DNA of 6,539 nucleotides, from the NCBI GenBank assembly GCA_025353305.1, contig JANXQX010000326.1:1-6539 (forward strand). The letters are read 5' to 3'. This stretch comes from Holophagaceae bacterium. GTDB taxonomy: Bacteria; Acidobacteriota; Holophagae; Holophagales; Holophagaceae. The notes under the pieces were generated by a model, which worked only from the letters and a program-made list of their open reading frames with translations, was not told the DNA's origin and ran no database searches. Below, piece by piece: positions 1 to 6,458 of the stretch; the first letter of the stretch is position 1, and every line of letters begins with the position of its first letter. The position numbers and the translations under genes are program-made.

Positions 1-1
1 G

Positions 2-1126
2 CAGAAATGGCGCGAGCTGTTCAAGATCGATGTGATGCAATGCATCGTTTATTCCCTGCTGATTTTGCAGGGGTTGGCGCGGGCCCTGAAACGGCCAAGG
101 GTCTTCACGTTCGTGGCGCTCGCGCTGGCGGTCTACATCCCGCTCGTATCGCCCTATCTCTGGGCCAATGGCATGGCCGAGGGACTCTGGCTCCCGGTTC
201 GCGGACTTTTCAACGGCAATGTGGACCGCGGTGTGCAAGCGCTTTTCCCGCTCTTTCCATGGTTCGCCTTCGTGAGCTTCGGCGCTTTTCTTGGGGGCGC
301 CTATCGTTGGGCGCGCCAGGAACAGGATGCAGAGGGGAAAGCCTCGTGGACCGAAGGGCGCTTCCTGGCCGTGCTTTTCATTCTGGGTTTGACGCTCTGG
401 GCCTGGGGCAGCCAGGCGAAGGCAGACTGGCTCTGGAAGGGAACCTGGGTGCAGGACCCCGCCACCAAGGCCTGGCTGCTGAATGGGCAGTGGACCTGGA
501 ATGAATTGAAGAGCCTGCACAACACGACGCTGCCCAGCGTGGCGGATCGTCTGGGCTGGATCTGCATGGGCGGCGCGGCGATGGGCATCATCGAAGGCAT
601 ACGCCGCCAGCTTAACGGTGCCAACTGGATCGGCGCCGCCAGCAAGGAATCCCTGCTGCTCTACATGCTGCACCTGAATCTGATTTTTGGCTTGCTGCTG
701 GCCCAGCCGGTACTGGCCATCACGGGCCTGGACTGGAACACCCAAGGTTGGCCGATGACGCTCTTTCTCACCGGTCTGGTTGTTGGTGCCAACATTGCTG
801 TCGCCTTGTGGTGGCAGCGGGTTCGCGCGGATGTCCAACATATGAGGCAGCTTCAGCATTATGCCGTTTCAGCCCTGGCCATCTGGTTTCTGGTGGGAGG
901 CTGGTGGACTTTCCGCTACTACCTGCGCAGCCCTGAACTGGCCCGGGAGCCCTATGTGTTCCTGAATGCCGCCAGGGCTCGCAAGCAGCTTCCGCCCACG
1001 CCCGACGGCCTGACCCGCGATGCTGATGAATATTTCCGCGAGGCCGAACGCCGCCATGTGAAGCTCAGCGATGAAGCCAGAGTGAAGATCCGTGAACAGA
1101 TCGAGCGGCGGGGAAAGTTGGAATAG
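2..1126 (+). CDS. HGSNAT/DUF1624-type membrane acyltransferase, 5'-truncated
   Basis: This is the C-terminal 374 residues of a polytopic inner-membrane protein. The reading frame is open from base 2, so the N-terminus (normally the first membrane helix with its catalytic-region motifs) lies outside the window. The GTG/ATG at 32-37 is internal: the residues just before and across it (KIDVMQCIVYSLL) match the 'DVLQCI' helix typical of DUF1624 and heparan-alpha-glucosaminide N-acetyltransferase-like proteins. Other family-like stretches are LFPLFPWFAFVSFGAFLGG (bases about 242-298) and SKESLLLYMLHLNLIFG (about 644-694). I count roughly seven to eight hydrophobic segments. The last 65 residues are hydrophilic and charged, presumably a cytoplasmic tail. 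Known members transfer acyl groups to sugars across a membrane; the substrate here cannot be read from sequence. The gene is 125 bases upstream of the CorC-like gene on the same strand. A more general acyltransferase-3-like assignment is the main alternative. Confidence 0.72.
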   Translation, partial: QKWRELFKIDVMQCIVYSLLILQGLARALKRPRVFTFVALALAVYIPLVSPYLWANGMAEGLWLPVRGLFNGNVDRGVQALFPLFPWFAFVSFGAFLGGAYRWARQEQDAEGKASWTEGRFLAVLFILGLTLWAWGSQAKADWLWKGTWVQDPATKAWLLNGQWTWNELKSLHNTTLPSVADRLGWICMGGAAMGIIEGIRRQLNGANWIGAASKESLLLYMLHLNLIFGLLLAQPVLAITGLDWNTQGWPMTLFLTGLVVGANIAVALWWQRVRADVQHMRQLQHYAVSALAIWFLVGGWWTFRYYLRSPELAREPYVFLNAARARKQLPPTPDGLTRDADEYFREAERRHVKLSDEARVKIREQIERRGKLE

Positions 1127-1206
1127 GTTGCAGGCACTAAGCTGGGGGCATTTTGGCGTATGCCAGAGGCGCGGCCTGCTCTGTTGGAACAACTCCATGA
1201 TTTACC

Positions 1207-1234
1207 CCCACAGCCCACGGCCCACAGCCCACAG
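1207..1234. repeat. Tandem heptamer repeat, four copies of CCCAC(A/G)G
   Basis: Four head-to-tail 7-base units occur at 1207-1213, 1214-1220, 1221-1227 and 1228-1234. Units 1, 3 and 4 are CCCACAG and unit 2 is CCCACGG. The array ends 17 bases before the GTG start of the CorC-like gene, so it occupies the leader of that gene. Such short arrays can change copy number by slippage; whether this one varies is unknown. Confidence 0.85.
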
Positions 1235-1251
1235 CCTGATAACCTACTCAG

Positions 1252-2517
1252 GTGACCGACCCAAGCAGCAGTAGCATTCATTTCTGGCTGGGCCTCGCCG
1301 TGGCTGCGCTCCTGATCTACCGGGCGGGCATGGCCACCTTGCTGGCGGCCTTCCATTCGTTGTCCTCGGTGCAGCGGCGGCGGCTGCTGGAGGAAGAATC
1401 CATCACGGATCCGCTGCTGGCAGGACTGATGGCCCGGCCGCACATGCTGCGGATGAGCCTCGGCCTCTGGAGCCAGCTCCTGCTTGCCTTGCTGCTGCTT
1501 TTCATCTGGCCTTTCCACGGCATTCTCCCCGGTGGGGGATGGGCTCTCGCGGCTTCGGCCCTGATCTATCTATGGACTCTTGATCTGGCCATTCCCACGC
1601 TGCTGACCTGTCGCAATCCGGCGGCCTGGATCATTCGGCTGTTTCCGATTTACGCGCCATTCCACCGCATCCTGGTCCTTTTGGTTTCACCGATCGCCAG
1701 AGTCTTTGAGCTCAGAAGGCAGAAACAGGACCTGGCCCGCGATGCGGATGACGAAGATGCCACCGAAGACGCTGTGACAGCGTTGCTGGAGGAAGGCGAA
1801 GCCGAGGGCATTCTCGAAGAGACCGACAGCGTCCTCATCCGCAATGTCGTTAGCTTCGGCGACACCGTGGTGCGGGAGGTGATGACGCCAAGAACAGCAT
1901 TGGTGGCCCTTCCCGCAGGGGCTTCAACTCAGGATGCCTGGGCAGCCTTCCGGGAAAGCCGCCATTCGCGTATTCCGCTTTACGACGGCGGCATAGACAA
2001 AGTCGTGGGCGTGTTGCTTTTGAAGGATCTGCTGCAGCATCCCGAAACCAAGACCCTGGATCTTCGTGAACTAATGAAGCCCGCGCAGTTCGTACCTGAG
2101 AGCAAGCCCATCGAGGAATTGTTGCGGGATCTGCAGCGGGTCCGTGCGCAAATGGCCATCGTGGTGGATGAATTCGGCGGCGTCTCGGGTCTTGTCACCG
2201 TAGAAGATCTGCTGGAAGAAGTCTTTGGGGAGATTCGTGACGAGCATGAAGGTGTTGCGGACATGGTGGAGCAGCAGCCTGGTGTGTTCATCGTGTCGGG
2301 CAAGGTGCATGTGGAGGATCTGGAACAGCGCATGGGACTGTCCTTTGAGCGTGATGGCTTCGACACCGTGGCGGGGCTGGTCATGGCCCGCCTGGGCCGG
2401 GTGCCGGAAGCCGGTGACCAGGTGAGTGTCGAAGGCGCGATGCTGGCGGTCATTCGCATGAAAGGCCCTCGAATCCTCCAAGTGAGAGTGGAATGCACAG
2501 GCGGAGTCGAGGCCTGA
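1252..2517 (+). CDS. CorC/HlyC-family CBS-domain membrane protein
   Basis: The 421-residue protein has the layout of CorC/CNNM (hemolysin C) proteins. Membrane segments lie at about residues 11-33, 70-90, 97-118 and 130-147. A charged, acidic linker follows at 152-195. CBS domain 1 runs about 205-265 (REVMTPRTALVALPAG), CBS domain 2 about 272-330 (AIVVDEFGGVSGLVTVEDLL), and a CorC_HlyC domain about 342-417. Family members sense adenine nucleotides through the CBS pair and are linked to Mg2+ or Co2+ efflux. Here the membrane part is short and lacks the usual acidic signatures: the Glu of the first-helix motif aligns with Leu31, and the GEIxPK-like motif reads DLAIPT at 111-116, so ion transport is doubtful. 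An in-frame TAA at 1240-1242 leaves GTG 1252 as the only start that keeps the first helix. No clear Shine-Dalgarno precedes it. The stop overlaps the next gene by one base. Confidence 0.88.
   Translation: MTDPSSSSIHFWLGLAVAALLIYRAGMATLLAAFHSLSSVQRRRLLEEESITDPLLAGLMARPHMLRMSLGLWSQLLLALLLLFIWPFHGILPGGGWALAASALIYLWTLDLAIPTLLTCRNPAAWIIRLFPIYAPFHRILVLLVSPIARVFELRRQKQDLARDADDEDATEDAVTALLEEGEAEGILEETDSVLIRNVVSFGDTVVREVMTPRTALVALPAGASTQDAWAAFRESRHSRIPLYDGGIDKVVGVLLLKDLLQHPETKTLDLRELMKPAQFVPESKPIEELLRDLQRVRAQMAIVVDEFGGVSGLVTVEDLLEEVFGEIRDEHEGVADMVEQQPGVFIVSGKVHVEDLEQRMGLSFERDGFDTVAGLVMARLGRVPEAGDQVSVEGAMLAVIRMKGPRILQVRVECTGGVEA
2503..2512 (+). promoter_or_regulatory. Ribosome binding site for the GH113-like gene
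   Basis: GGAG (2503-2506) and GAGG (2509-2512) lie inside the end of the CorC-like gene, 4 to 10 bases before ATG 2517. They favour this start over the in-frame ATG at 2493, and the TGATG junction at 2515-2519 is typical of translational coupling. Confidence 0.6.
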
Positions 2518-3776
2518 TGCTAAAGAAAATTCTCGCCTGGTCCGCGATTCTCGCGCTGCCGATCGCTCTGATCCAGGTCCGCCACAAGGAGACGAAGCGC
2601 CTCATACCCCAGCCCCGGGGCATGGTGCTGGGGCTCTATGCAGGGATTCCCGACTACGACTACCGCGAGGAATTGGATCGCATCGCTGGCACCGGAGCCA
2701 CCTGCGTGAGTCTCCAGGCCATCTACCGCATGGAGCGCCACGACTCGAACGAGGTGATCCGCCATCCCACCAGCAGCCCCACGGATGAAGCCCTGTTGCG
2801 TACCTTCCGGCAGGCCAAGGTCCGCGGCCTGCGCATGATGTTCTTTCCCACCATCAATCTCCGCGCCGAAGCCGACAATGAAAAGTGGTGGCGCGGCAAC
2901 ATCAAACCCAGGGACTGGGATGCCTGGTGGAAAAACTACACAGCTTTCAACGTGCGTCTCGCCGAGCTGGCCCAGCAAGGCGGCGTGGAGTGGTACAGCG
3001 TGGGCACGGAGATGGCGAGCACCCAGCCCTTCCCTGACCGCTGGTGCGCCCTGGTGGACGCGGTCCGCCAGGTGTTCCATGGCAAGGTCGTGTACAGCGT
3101 GAACTTCGACAGCCACGACACCTTCACATTCGGCAGCTGCCTGGATGTCATCGGCATCAACACCTACGACCCCATCGCCAAGTACGACGAATACCCACGC
3201 CCAGAGCAGATCCGCGACGAGTGGTGGTGGATCGTGAACAAGGCGCGGACGCTTCAGGCGCGCTTCAAGCGACCGGTGATGATCACCGAAGTGGGCTATC
3301 CGTCGGTCGCCCATGCCCATGTCGGGCCTTGGGATTTCCGTACGGAAAAGCCTCTGGACCTGGCCTTGCAGAATGAACTGATGAGGGGGGCAATCGGTGT
3401 GTTGCGGAACTGGTCCGACGGCGAGGCGGTGTTCTATTACCTGTACGGAGAACACCTCAACCAGAAGCCCGTGGGCGGTCCCCAGGACCGCACTTACGCC
3501 ATCTGGGGCAAGCCCGTCGAGCAGACCGTATTGAACTATTTCGCGCAGCCCATCTTTGAAGGGCATATCCCCCCAAAGCAGTCGGATATCGACACCGCGG
3601 TGATCGAGTCCCTGGTGGCGCAAAAGCGGAAGGAGCGGGATTACGCAGACGGAAAGATCGCGCCCTGGGCGGACCAGTGGATGAAGGAGCACCCCTTGGA
3701 CCGCAAGACCGCCCAGGAAATAGTGGACCGCGAGCCGGCACCCAAGAAAAAGATTCCCAAAGGACGGGAACGTTGA
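2517..3776 (+). CDS. Membrane-anchored GH113-like glycoside hydrolase
   Basis: The 419-residue protein starts with a basic then hydrophobic segment (residues 1-21, MLKKILAWSAILALPIALIQ), which fits a signal anchor, so the enzyme probably sits outside the inner membrane. The rest reads as a TIM-barrel hydrolase related to GH113: RGMVLGLYAG opens the barrel near residue 34, VEWYSVGTEM places a likely acid/base Glu at 165, VIGINTYDP follows at 211-219, and RPVMITEVGYPS places a likely nucleophile Glu at 258. GH113 enzymes characterised so far are retaining beta-mannanases, but many relatives are untested and this substrate is not predictable. The C-terminal 60 residues are strongly charged and lysine-rich, with no recognised domain. 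Start ATG 2517 is chosen for its ribosome binding site and its one-base overlap with the upstream stop; ATG 2493 would add eight residues. Co-translation with the CorC-like gene is likely. Confidence 0.82.
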   Translation: MLKKILAWSAILALPIALIQVRHKETKRLIPQPRGMVLGLYAGIPDYDYREELDRIAGTGATCVSLQAIYRMERHDSNEVIRHPTSSPTDEALLRTFRQAKVRGLRMMFFPTINLRAEADNEKWWRGNIKPRDWDAWWKNYTAFNVRLAELAQQGGVEWYSVGTEMASTQPFPDRWCALVDAVRQVFHGKVVYSVNFDSHDTFTFGSCLDVIGINTYDPIAKYDEYPRPEQIRDEWWWIVNKARTLQARFKRPVMITEVGYPSVAHAHVGPWDFRTEKPLDLALQNELMRGAIGVLRNWSDGEAVFYYLYGEHLNQKPVGGPQDRTYAIWGKPVEQTVLNYFAQPIFEGHIPPKQSDIDTAVIESLVAQKRKERDYADGKIAPWADQWMKEHPLDRKTAQEIVDREPAPKKKIPKGRER

Positions 3777-3954
3777 ACCGTTCGACGCCCAATCGTGATG
3801 ACGCAGATCGTACACAGCGCTGGGACAAAGGACGCCTTGAAACATTGTACGCGGGTTCCGCTGCCCTAACCCCCCTATATGCCTATGTGCCACTGTGGTG
3901 AATATTTTTCATCCTTGAACCCCAATCCGGATCCCACCACGTTAACCTTTTCCC
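3777..3954. other. Intergenic gap, no supported element
   Basis: This 178-base spacer separates the glycosidase from the response regulator. It contains a palindrome CAGCGCTG (3816-3823), a weak CCAC-T-GTGG inverted repeat followed by an AT-rich run (3890-3910), and a TTGAAC (3915-3920) without a well-spaced -10 box. None is strong enough to call as a terminator or promoter, although a promoter for the next gene should be here. Confidence 0.5.
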
Positions 3955-4707
3955 ATGATGGCCCTTCCTCGCAGTCCTTCTCCCGAGCCCGACAAAACAC
4001 CGCTGAAAACAGTCCTGTTCGTGGAGGACGAAGTCAGCACCCTGCGGTTCTACAGCGCGGGTCTCAGGGGGCTGCACGAATTCAAGTTCCTGCTGGCGGA
4101 AAACGGCCAGCAGGCCTTGGATGCACTGAAGGCCAACAATGTGGATGTGGTGGTTACGGATCTCAACATGCCCGTCATGGACGGCTTCACGCTCATCACC
4201 CGGCTCACGGCCAAGTACCCGTCCATCCCGGTGCTGGTGGTATCGGGCCTGCCTGAACCCAAAGCGGGCCAGGATGCCCTGAACCTTGGCGCCATCCGCA
4301 TCCTGTCCAAACCCCCCCGGTTGTCGGTCCTGATGGAAGAGATCCGGGCCGCGGCCCAGCGCAAGGCCGAGGGCCTGGTCAAAGGGATCAGCCTTGGCAG
4401 CCTCCTGCAATTGCTGAACTGGGAGCAGAAGACCTGCACCCTGACAGTCAGAAGCAAGGGGCGCGTCGGCATGGTGTACCTGCGCCAGGGCGACGTGGTG
4501 AGCGCCGCCTATCGCGAGCACGAAGGTATCGTCGCCGCCTACGAAATCCTTTCCTGGGATAACCCTGAAATTGAATTCGTCGAAGCTTGCCGAATGGATC
4601 GCATCATTGATCTGCCGGTGGCGGAACTGCTCATGAACGTGGCGATGATCACTGATCAAGCCACCCGCACACATAGCGCCGCAGAAAAGGAGAAGGGCCA
4701 TCCTTGA
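3955..4707 (+). CDS. Response regulator, CheY-like receiver plus PATAN (DUF4388) domain
   Basis: The 250-residue protein has two cytoplasmic domains. The receiver (about 17-134) keeps the full active site: acidic pair E24/D25 in LFVEDE, phospho-acceptor D69 in VVTDLNMPVMDG, S97 in VVSG and K119 in LSKP. The second part (about 140-232) begins KGISLGSLLQLLNWEQKT and continues with GMVYLRQGDVVSA, the usual look of the PATAN/DUF4388 domain, which is thought to mediate protein-protein contacts rather than bind DNA. The output is therefore probably through a partner such as a motility or polarity complex, as in other PATAN regulators; no partner or sensor kinase is encoded here. An in-frame TAA at 3943-3945 forces the start to ATG 3955 or the adjacent ATG 3958. 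Neither has a Shine-Dalgarno sequence; the preceding bases are pyrimidine-rich. The gene stands alone between 178- and 186-base gaps. Confidence 0.88.
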   Translation: MMALPRSPSPEPDKTPLKTVLFVEDEVSTLRFYSAGLRGLHEFKFLLAENGQQALDALKANNVDVVVTDLNMPVMDGFTLITRLTAKYPSIPVLVVSGLPEPKAGQDALNLGAIRILSKPPRLSVLMEEIRAAAQRKAEGLVKGISLGSLLQLLNWEQKTCTLTVRSKGRVGMVYLRQGDVVSAAYREHEGIVAAYEILSWDNPEIEFVEACRMDRIIDLPVAELLMNVAMITDQATRTHSAAEKEKGHP

Positions 4708-4893
4708 GCTATCGGCTTCGGTTCTCCTGAAAGATCAATCCCGAGTGCCTCCTCATCGCCTGTCGCGCTGAAATGCCCCGCGATTTGAGACTTTTGTCAA
4801 AAGAAGGCCCTTGGAGAGTCCGGATGGGCACCCCCGGGTGAATAATGACGGATGCACGGCCCTGTTCCGGGCCCCTTCCCAAGGCAGGCGCCC
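4708..4893. other. Intergenic gap with small GC-rich hairpins
   Basis: This 186-base spacer precedes the DUF1015 gene. It holds a near-palindrome CTTTTGTCAAAAG (4791-4803), a CACC-CCCG-GGTG stem (4829-4840) followed by AATAAT (4841-4846), and a GGCCC/GGGCC stem (4858-4873) just before the ribosome binding site. None has the U-tract of an intrinsic terminator, and AATAAT lacks a matching -35 box at normal spacing. Confidence 0.45.
4881..4888 (+). promoter_or_regulatory. Ribosome binding site deciding the DUF1015 start
   Basis: AAGGCAGG lies 5 to 12 bases before ATG 4894. The frame is also open from an ATG at 4852, but that would add a 14-residue proline-rich stretch lacking family similarity, so 4894 is preferred. 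Confidence 0.5.
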
Positions 4894-6132
4894 ATGTCGC
4901 AGCTGAAGCCCTTTCGAGCCCACCGCCCCCGGCCCGAACTCGCCGCTCAGGTGGCGGCCGTGCCCTACGACGTCGTGAATACGCCTGAAGCCAGGAAACT
5001 GGCCGAGGGCAATCCCTATTCCTTCCTGCACGTCGGCCGCCCCGAGATCGATCTTCCGGACGGCACGGACATCCACGCGGACGAAGTCTACGCCAAGGGC
5101 GTGTCCAACCTGAAGAAGCTCATCGAGGAAGGCACCCTCATCCACGAAGACGCGCCCTGCTTCTATGTTTACCAGCAGCGCATGGGCGACCATGTCCAGG
5201 CCGGGCTCGTGGGCCTGTGCTCCGTGCAGGAGTACGAGACGGGCGCCATCAAGCGCCACGAGTTCACACGCCAGGACAAGGAGGATGACCGCACCCGCCA
5301 TGTCACCGAGCAGGGCGCCAACGCCGAGCCCGTATTTCTCGCCTACCGGGCCGTGCCCTATATCGACCGCATCGTGGACGACGTGCGAAAGGGCCAGCCG
5401 GTCTACGATGTGATCACACCCGATGGCATCGGCCACACCGTGTGGGTGATCCGCGCGGAGACCCTCGTCTACGAGTTGGTGCACCTGTTCAACGGCGTCC
5501 CTGCGCTGTACATCGCTGACGGCCACCACCGCACCGCCGCCGCCATCCGCTACGGTCAGGCCCGCCGTCAGGCCACCGCCGACCGGGCCGGTGACGAACC
5601 TTTCGAAAGCTTCATGGCCGTGGTCTTCCCCCACGACCAGCTGAAGATCATGGACTACAACCGTGTGGTGAAGGACCTGAACGGCCTGACTCCCGACGCC
5701 TTCATCGCCAAGGTGAAGGAGAAGTTCGAGGTGGCCATCTCCCCCCACCGCAGCCCCCAGGCACCCACCCTGTTCGGAATGTACCTGGGTGGCACCTGGT
5801 ATGAACTGAAGGCCAAACCCGGCAGTTTCCCCTCCGCCGACCCCGTGCGGGGCCTGGATGTGAGCATCATGCAGGAGAACCTGCTGGCCCCGGTCCTTGG
5901 CATCCAGGATCCCCGCACCGACACGCGAATCGATTTCGTGGGCGGCATCCGTGGCATGGACGAGCTCGAGCGCCGGGTGGACGAGGGCTTCGCTGTGGCC
6001 TTCTCGCTTTATCCAACCTCGCTGACGCAGCTCATGTCCGTGGCCGACGCCGGCGAAGTGATGCCGCCGAAGTCCACCTGGTTCGAACCAAAATTGCGCT
6101 CCGGACTGCTGGTGCGCATGTATGAAGGCTGA
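4894..6132 (+). CDS. DUF1015 family protein, probably linked to serine metabolism
   Basis: The 412-residue soluble protein matches the length and motifs of the DUF1015 family. Recognised stretches are MSQLKPFRAHRP at the start, VPYDVV (23-28), a KRHEFT segment (120-125), LYIADGHHRTAAA (205-217) and MPPKSTWFEPKLRSGLL at 390-406. No signal peptide or membrane helix is seen. Family members have no firmly assigned reaction that I can state. The DGHHR motif resembles that of ParB/Srx-fold proteins, which include ADP-dependent free serine kinases (SerK, SbnI). The next gene on the same strand is a serA-like dehydrogenase, and I recall this pairing from other genomes, so a role in serine or phosphoserine handling is a reasonable inference but not shown. 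The start at 4894 begins at the family-like N-terminus and follows an AAGGCAGG site. The gap to serA, 326 bases, is unusually long for an operon and holds an inverted-repeat element. Confidence 0.87.
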   Translation: MSQLKPFRAHRPRPELAAQVAAVPYDVVNTPEARKLAEGNPYSFLHVGRPEIDLPDGTDIHADEVYAKGVSNLKKLIEEGTLIHEDAPCFYVYQQRMGDHVQAGLVGLCSVQEYETGAIKRHEFTRQDKEDDRTRHVTEQGANAEPVFLAYRAVPYIDRIVDDVRKGQPVYDVITPDGIGHTVWVIRAETLVYELVHLFNGVPALYIADGHHRTAAAIRYGQARRQATADRAGDEPFESFMAVVFPHDQLKIMDYNRVVKDLNGLTPDAFIAKVKEKFEVAISPHRSPQAPTLFGMYLGGTWYELKAKPGSFPSADPVRGLDVSIMQENLLAPVLGIQDPRTDTRIDFVGGIRGMDELERRVDEGFAVAFSLYPTSLTQLMSVADAGEVMPPKSTWFEPKLRSGLLVRMYEG

Positions 6133-6165
6133 ACCCAAACCTCAGTAATTCGAAAATAAAAAATA

Positions 6166-6194
6166 TCACCGCCAAGACGCCAAGGACGCCAAGA
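6166..6194 (+). repeat. Left arm of the inverted-repeat element
   Basis: The 29-base arm reads TCAC followed by three CGCCAAG units at 6170-6176, 6178-6184 and 6187-6193. It differs from the complement of the right arm by a single base (G at 6185, where the other arm's complement has A). Confidence 0.9.
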
Positions 6195-6212
6195 CAATGC
6201 AACAAAACATTT

Positions 6213-6233
6213 TTCGCAGATTGAAATCTCGAA
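6213..6233 (+). other. Hairpin inside the inverted-repeat element
   Basis: TTCG (6213-6216) pairs with CGAA (6230-6233) and AGAT (6218-6221) with ATCT (6226-6229), with C6217 bulged and a TGAA loop, giving an 8-pair stem. It is not followed by a U-tract, so it is not a standard terminator. Confidence 0.5.
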
Positions 6234-6344
6234 GTGTCAACTCCACCCAAAGGCCGAAGCCAATCTTGTGTTCAATAGCGCGAAGGGTATCGAGGGTGAT
6301 CTGCGCTTTGCACCACAAGCACATCAAAAACACGGACGGGCTTT

Positions 6345-6373
6345 TCTTGGCGTTCTTGGCGTCTTGGCGGTGA
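6345..6373 (-). repeat. Right arm of the inverted-repeat element
   Basis: The arm reads TCTTGGCG, then TTCTTGGCG and TCTTGGCGGTGA, the reverse complement of the left arm with 28 of 29 bases matching. The three CTTGGCG units mirror the three CGCCAAG units of the left arm. Confidence 0.9.
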
Positions 6374-6446
6374 TTATTTTGAATGCAATTCGATTCGAAA
6401 CCCATCCATCTGCTTGTTTTCAGTTGATCGACAATCGCATCACACC

Positions 6447-6453
6447 AAAGGAG
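6447..6453 (+). promoter_or_regulatory. Strong ribosome binding site for the serA-like gene
   Basis: AAAGGAG lies five bases before ATG 6459 and is the best Shine-Dalgarno match in the window. It fixes the start of the truncated gene. Confidence 0.8.
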
Positions 6454-6458
6454 CCCCC

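Larger units (their letters stand above)
6148..6391. repeat. CGCCAAG-type inverted-repeat element in the DUF1015-serA gap
   Basis: Arms at 6166-6194 and 6345-6373 are inverted copies of each other with one mismatch in 29 bases, enclosing a 150-base centre (208 bases arm to arm). Looser AT-rich similarity (ATTCGAAAATAA against the complement of TTATTTTGAAT) extends the symmetry outward to about 6148 and 6391. The centre has no supported gene: reading frames through it are short, and the peptides ending in LASWR or containing FLGVLGVLAV are simply translations of the arms. No clear target-site duplication and no transposase are present. Similar CGCCAAG-rich intergenic repeats are, to my recollection, spread through genomes of Acidobacteriota and some other phyla. 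It could be a non-autonomous mobile element, a remnant, or a structured RNA in the serA leader. Confidence 0.75.

Noticed and set aside
7..504. 165-codon + strand frame overlapping the truncated acyltransferase-like gene
   Set aside because: Arg- and Gly-rich out-of-frame translation without motifs; the overlapping frame has clear membrane segments and family stretches.
2520..3893. 457-codon open frame on the - strand opposite the glycosidase gene
   Set aside because: Same pattern: it shadows a gene with clear catalytic motifs, and its translation is low in recognisable structure.
3888..3910. Possible intrinsic terminator (CCAC-T-GTGG then AATATTTTT)
   Set aside because: The pairing allows only about three base pairs once a real loop is formed, too weak for a terminator.
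3883..4701. 272-codon open frame on the - strand opposite the response regulator
   Set aside because: It lies almost wholly over the receiver-PATAN gene, whose active-site residues establish the + strand as coding.
4791..4803. CTTTTGTCAAAAG palindrome containing TTGACA on the - strand
   Set aside because: A perfect -35 match on the - strand, but no acceptable -10 at normal spacing and no - strand gene for it to serve.
4841..4846. AATAAT as a -10 box for the DUF1015 gene
   Set aside because: No -35-like hexamer at 16-18 bases upstream; TTGGAG at 4811 is 24 bases away.
4852..4893. Earlier ATG for the DUF1015 gene
   Set aside because: It would add 14 residues without family similarity, and the better-spaced AAGGCAGG site points to ATG 4894.
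4753..6138. Long 461-codon open frame on the - strand opposite the DUF1015 gene
   Set aside because: It mirrors a well-recognised gene, is rich in His, Gly and Val as expected for the complement of GC-biased codons, and shows no domain.
6166..6405. Short open frames on both strands through the inverted-repeat element
   Set aside because: Their recognisable parts (LASWR, FLGVLGVLAV) are translations of the CGCCAAG/CTTGGCG arms; I looked for a GxxExxY-type protein, which can be associated with such repeats, and did not find one.
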